Shown here one piece after another: positions 15,469-22,327 of a DNA stretch of 32,561 bases (its first letter is position 1; every line of letters begins with the position of its first letter). The stretch is from Nitrosomonadales bacterium (GTDB lineage: Bacteria; Pseudomonadota; Gammaproteobacteria; Burkholderiales; Gallionellaceae), in contig JACPYR010000082.1 of the NCBI GenBank assembly GCA_016195965.1, forward strand, positions 1 through 32,561. Reading direction: 5' to 3'. The translations under genes were made by a program, and so were the position numbers. Under the pieces are notes generated by a model. It searched no databases and was not told the origin of the DNA. It worked only from the letters and a program-made list of their open reading frames with translations.

Positions 15469-17391
15469 ATGAATCGAGCGCCTTTTTCAGCAAGTATCGG
15501 CTCTTCGGCACGCATGATGCAACATGCGCCCCTAGCCGTAGTATTGCTAGCCGCGCTGGTGGCTATGGCCGCCTATGTCCAGGCGCTCAATTATCCGTTC
15601 GTTTCCGACGATCTGTATTACCTGCCCGAAAACGCCAAGCTGCTTGGGTTGCACTTTGCCGAGCTGTACCGTCTGTTTATCGAGCCCTACAATCAAATCG
15701 AATTTCTGCCACTGCGCGATCTTTCCTACTGGTTCGACATTGCGCTGTTCGGATTGAACCCCGCCGCGTTCCGGGCGCACAACATCATGCTGTATGCGTT
15801 GTGCCTGCCGCTGGTCTACGGTGTGACGCTCGGCCTGTGGCGGTACTTCCGCCCGGCAGATGAGGCCAGCGCGCCCTGGGCTGCCGCTACGGTCACAGCA
15901 CTGTTTGCGCTGCATCCAGCGCACGTCGAATCCGTGGTGTGGATCAGCAGCCGCAAGGATGTGCTGTCGGTGATGTTTTCGCTGCTGGCGCTGTGGTTTG
16001 CGCTGCATGCCAGGCGGGGGCCGGGATTTTCAGCGCGCTTCGCCACGGCAGCATTAGTGGCCTTGCTGGCGGCGATGCTCTCGAAAGCGACGGCGCTGGT
16101 AGTGGCGCCGGTCATCGCGATGCTATGGCTGATGTTTTGGCTCGATGCCGCCAAACAAAGCAGGCGCTATGCGACATTGCTGTGGCCTGCCGCCAGCCTG
16201 TTGCTGGTCATGTGCGCCGCGCTGATATTTACCGCAAACAGTTCGGTAAAGGGGCCCGCGTATTTTGGCATCGAGACGGTCACTCGCTTGCTGGCCGTGC
16301 TGGGTGAACTGGTGCGTCTGGTCATCACTCCCGAGAGCCGGCATTTTCTTTATCCGGTATTCGAGGATCCGCTTTTTTATGTCATGGTCGCCGCCGGGGT
16401 TGCCGTTCTGATTGCGGCTGCAGTCGGTGCTGTACTGCTGCTGCGCAGGCGCTCCCTGGCTGGATTCGCGCTGGTGGTTTTTGTGTTGCTGTGCATGCCG
16501 TACACGCAGTTGATACCCTATGTGACGTTTTCGCTGGTTTCGGATCGCTTCCTGACGTTGGCAGTATGGCCGGCGATGCTGTTGCTGGTGTTGTTGGCAT
16601 GGCGAATGAAACCCGTTCCCCGTGCAGCGCTGTTAATTATTTTCGCATTGGCATTGGGTTTTCAGACCATAGAGCGACCGCGCGACTGGTCCAGCTATGA
16701 GGCGCTGATAGACCATGATGCCGCAGGCTATCCGGGATATTACCCGCTGGCCTATCAGAAGATCACCCGCTACCAGTTGCCCCAGGGTCTATACCGCGAA
16801 GCGACCGAACGGGCGGATAAGGTGACTGTTGCAGTGGCCAGGGATGCCCTGGTGAAGCTGGTCGAATCATATCGTGCGATGCACGAGGCCGCGCAAAACG
16901 GTGATCCGCGCGATGCGCTGCTGCGTTTGCGCAACCTGGAGTCGCTGTTGAAACAAGCGCCCGCACAGGCCGCCTGGAATCCGCCCATGCTGCATTTCTG
17001 GAACAACAGCCTGGGTTCTTTTGCGCTCGAATGGCAGTATCTGGTGAAAAGTTTTCCGAATGACATGACGGTGCGTTATAACGCCGGACTGTCGCTGTTC
17101 AATATCAATAGATATGCCGAGGCGGTCGAGCAATTGGGCGCGGTGATGGCGTCGCAGCAGTTGCCGGAACATTTGCGCGGCACGACCTTGGTGTTGCTCG
17201 GCGCGGCTTTGCTGAACACGGGGCGTAGCGTAGAAGCGGAGATGCGACTGAATTCCGCCTTACAACAGTCGCCGCCAGATTTTCGCGCATATTGCGTGTT
17301 CTCGGAACTGTACAAGAAAGCCGGTCGCCTCAATGAGGCTGCCAGCGCCGAAGCAGAATGCCGTAATCATATGCAGGGGGCAGCACAATGA
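15469..17391 (+). CDS. GT-C paralog 3: TMTC-like membrane glycosyltransferase with C-terminal TPRs
   Basis: The 640-residue protein has the acidic loop FVSDD (D47/D48), PLRDLSYWFD, FRAHN and an intact family signature HPAHVESVVWISSRKDVL. About ten membrane segments are followed by a variable linker and TPR-like repeats near the C-terminus. The ATG at 15469 is preceded by only a weak ribosome binding site; an in-frame TTG at 15451 would add six residues. It is separated from paralog 2 by 66 bp and lies just upstream of the DprE1-like gene, which places these membrane proteins on both sides of the donor-sugar genes. Function is inferred as for paralog 1. Confidence 0.75.
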   Translation: MNRAPFSASIGSSARMMQHAPLAVVLLAALVAMAAYVQALNYPFVSDDLYYLPENAKLLGLHFAELYRLFIEPYNQIEFLPLRDLSYWFDIALFGLNPAAFRAHNIMLYALCLPLVYGVTLGLWRYFRPADEASAPWAAATVTALFALHPAHVESVVWISSRKDVLSVMFSLLALWFALHARRGPGFSARFATAALVALLAAMLSKATALVVAPVIAMLWLMFWLDAAKQSRRYATLLWPAASLLLVMCAALIFTANSSVKGPAYFGIETVTRLLAVLGELVRLVITPESRHFLYPVFEDPLFYVMVAAGVAVLIAAAVGAVLLLRRRSLAGFALVVFVLLCMPYTQLIPYVTFSLVSDRFLTLAVWPAMLLLVLLAWRMKPVPRAALLIIFALALGFQTIERPRDWSSYEALIDHDAAGYPGYYPLAYQKITRYQLPQGLYREATERADKVTVAVARDALVKLVESYRAMHEAAQNGDPRDALLRLRNLESLLKQAPAQAAWNPPMLHFWNNSLGSFALEWQYLVKSFPNDMTVRYNAGLSLFNINRYAEAVEQLGAVMASQQLPEHLRGTTLVLLGAALLNTGRSVEAEMRLNSALQQSPPDFRAYCVFSELYKKAGRLNEAASAEAECRNHMQGAAQ

Positions 17392-17522
17392 AAACCGTTA
17401 AAAATCCCTATTTCATCCCAACTGCGGTGTTGCGTAAAAAATTTCTTGCTTACATATTGTCCATATGCTGCGCTGTGAATTTTTTTCCACGCCTTGCATT
17501 TGGGCGAACTATGAATTTTTAG
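17388..17522 (+). CDS. Possible 44-codon small ORF between GT-C paralog 3 and dprE1
   Basis: The ATG overlaps the stop of paralog 3 (ATGA), the same coupling seen elsewhere in the cluster, and the frame runs 44 residues (MKTVKNPYFIPT start, one hydrophobic stretch LAYILSICCAV). I recognise no family. Local base composition is AT-rich, and the segment may instead be the leader of an internal promoter for dprE1. Treat as doubtful. Confidence 0.2.
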   Translation: MKTVKNPYFIPTAVLRKKFLAYILSICCAVNFFPRLAFGRTMNF

Positions 17523-17550
17523 AGGCACTACATATGGATATCGGATTGCT

Positions 17551-18891
17551 ATGCCCACATTAATTTCATCGATCTCCGGGTGGGGGCGTTACCCGGTGCA
17601 ATCCTGCGAACTGGAACGCCCCGAGCGCTATGCCGATCTGCGCCCGACGGAAACCAGTCTGATAACTCGCGGTCAGGGGCGCAGTTACGGCGATGCGGCG
17701 CTGAACGAAAACGGGCGGGTGCTGTTGACCGAGCGCGTCAACCGGCTGCTGGAATTCGATGCGGAGCAGGGCACGCTACGCGCCGAGGCCGGTGTGACAC
17801 TTGCGGAAATTCTTGAGGTGATCGTACCCAGGGGCTGGTTCCTTCCGGTTACGCCGGGGACGAAATTCGTGTCGCTGGGCGGCTGCGTCGCCGCCGATGT
17901 GCACGGCAAGAATCACCATCACGACGGTTCATTTGGCGACCATGTTCTCGGCATCGAACTGATCCTGGCCGACGGCAGCCGCGTGACCTGTTCCCCTTTG
18001 GAAAATCCGCAACTGTTCTGGGCTACGGTGGGCGGCATGGGGCTGACCGGCATCATCGGCGAAGTGGGGTTGAAGCTGACCCCTATACAAAGTGCGCACA
18101 TGATGGTGCGCCATCATGCCGCAGCCAATCTCGAACAGTTGTTCGGGCTAATGCAGGACGCCAGTATCGATGATCGCTATACGGTAGCGTGGATAGACAG
18201 CATGGGCGCACAACTTGGCCGCGGTATCGCGATGTGCGGCCATCATGCGACGCAACAGGAAAGTCCGCCCGGATTCCAGCACAAGGGCAAAAAAAACAGC
18301 CGTGCCATCCCGTGCGATTTTCCCGCCTGGGCGCTGAATTCGCTGAGCATCGGCGCATTCAACTCACTTTATTACCGGCGGGAGGGGGCGAAGCGCGAGC
18401 CGTTTCTGAGCGGTTACGATCCCTATTTTTATCCGCTGGATGCGCTCGAAAAATGGAACCGCCTGTACGGCAAACGCGGCTTCGTGCAATACCAGTGCGT
18501 GATTCCCGATGCTTCGGCATACGATGGCATCCGTCAACTGCTGCAAGAACTTTCCGCCAGCCGCCGTCCATCCTTCCTCGCGGTGTTGAAGCGGCTGGGT
18601 GCGCAGGGCAGGGGATTACTGTCTTTTCCTATGGCCGGCTACACGCTGGCGCTGGACTTGCCGATCCGCGACGACGGATTGTTCGCGTTGCTGAACAGGC
18701 TGGATGAGATCGTTTTGCAACACGGCGGGCGGGTGTATCTGGCCAAGGATGCGCGGCTTTCTGCCGAATCTTTTGGTGCGATGTATCCGCGTTATGCGGA
18801 GTGGTTGAAGATAAAAAATGCGCTCGATCCGCAAAACAGGTTCAGCTCCAGCCTGTCGCGGCGGCTGGGTATAGGAGGCTCAGATGAGTGA
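17551..18891 (+). CDS. dprE1: DprE1-like FAD-dependent decaprenylphosphoryl-ribose 2'-oxidase
   Basis: The 446-residue protein has an N-terminal FAD-binding domain (SYGDAALN at 45-52 and HGKNHHHDGSFGDH at 118-131, matching the HGKNHH segment of M. tuberculosis DprE1) and a C-terminal substrate domain with QYQCVIPD, GRVYLAKDARLSAE and AMYPR motifs. K399 matches the catalytic K418. At the position of the benzothiazinone-reactive C387 there is A367. With DprE2, this enzyme oxidises polyprenyl-P-ribose at C2' to the keto intermediate of polyprenyl-P-arabinose synthesis. Its TGA overlaps the dprE2 start by eight bases. Alternative sugar oxidases of the same family are less likely given the full-length match and the neighbours. 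Confidence 0.88.
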   Translation: MPTLISSISGWGRYPVQSCELERPERYADLRPTETSLITRGQGRSYGDAALNENGRVLLTERVNRLLEFDAEQGTLRAEAGVTLAEILEVIVPRGWFLPVTPGTKFVSLGGCVAADVHGKNHHHDGSFGDHVLGIELILADGSRVTCSPLENPQLFWATVGGMGLTGIIGEVGLKLTPIQSAHMMVRHHAAANLEQLFGLMQDASIDDRYTVAWIDSMGAQLGRGIAMCGHHATQQESPPGFQHKGKKNSRAIPCDFPAWALNSLSIGAFNSLYYRREGAKREPFLSGYDPYFYPLDALEKWNRLYGKRGFVQYQCVIPDASAYDGIRQLLQELSASRRPSFLAVLKRLGAQGRGLLSFPMAGYTLALDLPIRDDGLFALLNRLDEIVLQHGGRVYLAKDARLSAESFGAMYPRYAEWLKIKNALDPQNRFSSSLSRRLGIGGSDE

Positions 18892-19702
18892 AGCCGTATT
18901 GATCCTGGGCGCCACCTCGGCGATCGCACGCGCCACCGCGAACGCCTTTGCCGCGCGCGGTGCGGCCTTGTACCTGGCCTCGCGCGACACAGAGGAATTG
19001 CGCCGTATCGCGGCGGATATTCATTTGCGCTACGGCGTCGAGGTGCATCACGGGTTGTTCGACGCGGAAGCGACCGGTACGCACGACGCATTTTTCAAAT
19101 CGGTGCTTGCTGCGATGCCCAAACTTTCCGGTGTCGTGCTCGCGTTCGGTTACCTCGGCGACCAGCAAGCCGCACGCGATTTCAAGATTGGAGCGCGAGT
19201 CATCGCCAGCAACTTTACCGGTGCGGCCTCCATCCTCAGTCATTGCGCGAATTATTTTGAACCTGACGGGCAAGCCCGTTTCCCCCACCCCAACCCTCCC
19301 CCGAAGGGAGAGGGGGCGAACGAAACGCTACGCGACCTTCGCGTTAAGAGGCGCGGTTTCATCATCGGTATCTCCTCGGTTGCGGGCGACCGCGGCAGAC
19401 AGAGCAACTATGTGTATGGCGCGGCTAAAGGCGCACTGAGCCTTTATCTGCAAGGCTTGCGCAACCGCCTGTACGCCAGCGGCGTGCGCGTGATCACCGT
19501 CAAGCCGGGCTTCGTCGATACCGCGATGACCTATGGCTTGCCCGGACTGTTTCTGGTGGCCTCGCCGCAATCCGTAGGCGAGCGCATCGTGGCCGCTCTC
19601 GGCAAATCGGCGGATGTGGTCTACCTGCCATGGTTCTGGCGCTACATCATGCTGATCATCCGGCACATCCCTGAACCTGTATTCAAGCGGCTGAAGCTGT
19701 GA
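18884..19702 (+). CDS. dprE2: DprE2-like short-chain dehydrogenase (decaprenylphosphoryl-2-keto-ribose reductase)
   Basis: This 272-residue SDR has an N-terminal dinucleotide-binding loop (LILGATSAIA, residues 6-15), the catalytic serine region GISSVAGDRG (162-171) and YGAAK (Y178/K182). The ISSVAGDRG...SNYVYG block closely resembles mycobacterial DprE2. It would reduce the keto intermediate from DprE1 to polyprenyl-P-arabinose with NAD(P)H. AGGAGG at 18873-18878 sets the ATG at 18884, inside the end of dprE1, indicating coupling. Residues about 129-157 (PHPNPPPKGEG and following) do not belong to the SDR fold and come from a repeat element inserted in frame just before the catalytic strand. 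The rest of the fold is intact, so activity is possible but not certain. Confidence 0.85.
   Translation: MSEAVLILGATSAIARATANAFAARGAALYLASRDTEELRRIAADIHLRYGVEVHHGLFDAEATGTHDAFFKSVLAAMPKLSGVVLAFGYLGDQQAARDFKIGARVIASNFTGAASILSHCANYFEPDGQARFPHPNPPPKGEGANETLRDLRVKRRGFIIGISSVAGDRGRQSNYVYGAAKGALSLYLQGLRNRLYASGVRVITVKPGFVDTAMTYGLPGLFLVASPQSVGERIVAALGKSADVVYLPWFWRYIMLIIRHIPEPVFKRLKL
19268..19354 (+). repeat. Dispersed palindromic repeat inserted in frame in dprE2
   Basis: The segment contains CCCACCCCAACCCTCCCCC then GAAGGGAGAGGGGG, an imperfect palindrome with a GAAG loop. This is the sequence style of short C/G-tract repeats scattered between genes in many proteobacteria. Here it is translated as PHPNPPPKGEG within the SDR, where homologues pass directly from the helix before it to the RRG-GISS strand. 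Boundaries are approximate and were set from the protein alignment as I remember the family. Confidence 0.6.
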
Positions 19703-20331
19703 GCGCGGCACAGACGATCAAGCCGACCAATAAGCCGGTCGTGGCTGCCTTCGATTTCGACGGTACGCTGACGCGCCGCGATACGCTGCTGCCGTTCCTG
19801 TTGCATACGCTGGGTGCGTGGGCAGTGGCGCGCGATGCTCTGTTGCTGTCGCCGACGCTGGCGGGCTATGCCCTGGGTCTGATCGACAACGGTATCGCTA
19901 AGGAACGCGTTTTGATCCGTTGTCTGGGCGGGATGCGCATGGCTGATTTGCAACAGCTGGGCGAACGGTTTGCGGCGGATGTGCTGCCGGCCCTGCTGCG
20001 CGATGAGGCGATGCAACGCCTGTCCTGGCACAAACAGCAAGGCCATCGCTGCGTGGTGATCAGCGCGTCGCTGGAGCTTTATGTGCGGCCCTGGGCACTC
20101 AAGGCTGGCTTCGACGATGTGGCCGCCACGCACCTGGAAATACGGGGGGATGGATACATCACCGGCAAGTTATCCGGAGCAAATTGTTTCGGCAGCGAAA
20201 AGGTCAGGCGGCTTGAGGCGTTATGCGGCGGGACCGGCGCTTATACCCTGTACGCTTACGGTGACAGCCGGGGCGATAAGGAGCTGTTGTCTGCTGCCGA
20301 TCATGCCTATTATCGAAAAATTCCGGATTGA
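19699..20331 (+). CDS. HAD-IB family phosphatase, candidate polyprenyl-P-phosphoribose 5-phosphatase
   Basis: The 210-residue protein is a SerB-like HAD subfamily IB hydrolase: FDFDGTLT with D19/D21, VVISAS with S122, K168 within the typical NCFGSEKVRRL segment, and GDSRGD with D189/D193. The GTG start overlaps the dprE2 stop (GTGA), so it is coupled to the pathway genes. In mycobacteria the phosphatase step between Rv3806c and DprE1 is assigned to Rv3807c, a PAP2-type protein; no PAP2 gene occurs here, so this HAD enzyme is the natural candidate for removing the 5-phosphate. That assignment is inference from position. Phosphoserine phosphatase is possible by sequence but less likely by context. 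Confidence 0.8.
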   Translation: MSAAQTIKPTNKPVVAAFDFDGTLTRRDTLLPFLLHTLGAWAVARDALLLSPTLAGYALGLIDNGIAKERVLIRCLGGMRMADLQQLGERFAADVLPALLRDEAMQRLSWHKQQGHRCVVISASLELYVRPWALKAGFDDVAATHLEIRGDGYITGKLSGANCFGSEKVRRLEALCGGTGAYTLYAYGDSRGDKELLSAADHAYYRKIPD

Positions 20332-20409
20332 AACAGGGAATCTTTGTTATTGTTTTGTTATGAACAGTTTAAGCGGCATGCAAATTTTCTCGAAAGGGGG
20401 GTGCTGAAC

Positions 20410-22317
20410 ATGGGCCTGGCTAATACGGCACGCATGCGGCAACTGGCCCCCTGGCTTCTGCTATTGGCCGGTGCGATGGTGGCAGTGGGCGCCTATCTGC
20501 AAGCGCTGAACTATATCTTTGTTTCCGACGACACCGTTTACATTACCGAGAATTCCAAGCTGCTGGGTTTGCATTTCAGCGAGTTGTGGCGGCTGTTTGT
20601 AGAGCCTTACAATAAATACGAATTTCTCCCGCTACGCGATCTTTCCTACTGGTTCGATATCACGCTGTTCGACCTGAATCCCGCTGCGTTCAGGGTGCAC
20701 AACATCATTTTATATTTGCTTTGCCTGTTGCTGGTCTATGCAGTGACATTGGAATTATGGCGTTATTTCCGCCCGGCGGATGATGCTGCCGGTTCGTCAT
20801 GGGCGGCAGCGGCGGTTACCGCATTGTTTACGCTGCATCCTGCACACGTCGAAGCCGTGGTCTGGATCAGCGGCCGCAAGGATGTGCTCTCGGGTTTGTT
20901 AGCGTTGCTTGCGCTGTGGCTGGCATTCAAAACGAAACGGGAATCGGGACTTGCACCGCGATATGCAATCGCAACGCTGTTGGCGTTGCTGGCGGCGATG
21001 CTCTCGAAGGCTACGGCTGTTGCGGTGGCGCCGATTATTGCGATGCTTTGGCTGATGTTCTGGCGCGATATTCCAAGGCGCAGCCGTTCCCAGTTGCTGT
21101 GGCCTGTTGCCAGCCTGTTGTTGGCCGCAGGCTTTGCGATGATATTCACCGCAAACAGCTCGGTGAAGGGAATCTTCTATTTCGGCTTTGAGGTGCTCAT
21201 CAGGTTGCTGGCCGTATTTGGCTGGTTATTGCGTCTTGCCGCCACCCCGGAAACCCGGCATTTCTATTATCCGGTGCTCGATGATCCGTATTTACCCGTC
21301 ATGGTCGCTTTCGGCGCGACGGTGTTTGCTGCTGCCATGTTCAGCATCGCAGTTATGCTGCGCAAACGACCTTCGCTGGAGGGATTTTCCCTGGTCGTTT
21401 TTTTGCTGCTCTGCATACCCTATATGCAACTGATTCCCTATGTGTCACTGTCACTGGTTTCGGATCGTTTTTTGTTCCTGGCACTGTGGCCCATCGTATT
21501 GCTGCTGGTCTGTCTGGCATGGCGCTTGAATCCTGGGCCTCGTATAGCCGTGTTATCAATCATTGCATTGTTGTGGATTTTTCAGGCCATCGAGCGACCG
21601 CGTGACTGGCGCAGTCTGGAAGCGCTGATCGATGCCGATATCCGAGCCTATCCCGGATACTATATGCCGGTTGAGCACAAAATTATTGATGTGCTGTTGA
21701 AGAGGGGCTTGCGCCAGGAGGCCGTTGCGACGGCCAACACCATAACGGATGCGGGGACGCGGAATATTTTGATCGAACTGATCCAGGCCGACTATGCGGT
21801 GAAGGAGGGGGTCAGGGCTACGGGTAATCCCCAGGAGGCGATGACGCTGCTGTGGAAATTGGAGCAGGACATCAAGCCGCCCGATCAAGCCAAGTGGAAT
21901 CCGGCGATGAGGAGTTTCTGGGGGAGTATAGGATCCGCACTCATCGGTGAATGGGAATTCTTGTCCAAACAATTTCCCGATGCGGCGCCGGTACACTACA
22001 ACGCCGGGCTATGGTTGTTGAAGACGCATAAATATCAGGAGGCTGTGGTACATTGGCGCGCCGCCGCCGAGTCGCCGCAACTGCCGGAATCCGCACGCGG
22101 CACCGCCTTCAAAAATTTCGGCCTCGCGCTGATGGGTGCGGGTAATGCTGCGGCAGCGGAAGCTCCCCTGCGTGCCGCCTTGCAGCAGTCTCCGCCGGAT
22201 TTCCGGGCGTATTGCGCGCTTGCCGATGTGTACAAGCGCACCGGGCGGCTTGAAGATGCGGTTCGCGCCGAGTCCGACTGCCATAGACTCGCACCAAATG
22301 AAGATGCCGCGCAGTGA
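20410..22317 (+). CDS. GT-C paralog 4: TMTC-like membrane glycosyltransferase with C-terminal TPRs
   Basis: The 635-residue protein has the acidic loop FVSDD (D40/D41), ITENSKLLG, PLRDLSYWFD, FRVHN, the intact signature HPAHVEAVVWISGRKDVL, about ten membrane helices and three TPR-like repeats near the C-terminus (KYQEAVVHW; GNAAAAEAPLRAAL; DVYKRTGRLEDAV). The ATG at 20410 follows AAGGGGGG and is preferred to upstream in-frame codons. It lies 78 bp after the HAD-IB gene. Its 3' end is very similar in DNA to that of paralog 5: 22084-22214 against 24008-24138 shows 8 mismatches in 131 aligned bases by my count. Function is inferred as for paralog 1. Confidence 0.76.
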   Translation: MGLANTARMRQLAPWLLLLAGAMVAVGAYLQALNYIFVSDDTVYITENSKLLGLHFSELWRLFVEPYNKYEFLPLRDLSYWFDITLFDLNPAAFRVHNIILYLLCLLLVYAVTLELWRYFRPADDAAGSSWAAAAVTALFTLHPAHVEAVVWISGRKDVLSGLLALLALWLAFKTKRESGLAPRYAIATLLALLAAMLSKATAVAVAPIIAMLWLMFWRDIPRRSRSQLLWPVASLLLAAGFAMIFTANSSVKGIFYFGFEVLIRLLAVFGWLLRLAATPETRHFYYPVLDDPYLPVMVAFGATVFAAAMFSIAVMLRKRPSLEGFSLVVFLLLCIPYMQLIPYVSLSLVSDRFLFLALWPIVLLLVCLAWRLNPGPRIAVLSIIALLWIFQAIERPRDWRSLEALIDADIRAYPGYYMPVEHKIIDVLLKRGLRQEAVATANTITDAGTRNILIELIQADYAVKEGVRATGNPQEAMTLLWKLEQDIKPPDQAKWNPAMRSFWGSIGSALIGEWEFLSKQFPDAAPVHYNAGLWLLKTHKYQEAVVHWRAAAESPQLPESARGTAFKNFGLALMGAGNAAAAEAPLRAALQQSPPDFRAYCALADVYKRTGRLEDAVRAESDCHRLAPNEDAAQ

Positions 22318-22327
22318 AACCGAGCCG

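Noticed and set aside
22136..22327. Upstream extension of GT-C paralog 5 into paralog 4
   Set aside because: The extension would lie inside the TPR coding region of paralog 4 in another frame; the start at 22328 gives an N-terminus matching the other paralogs.
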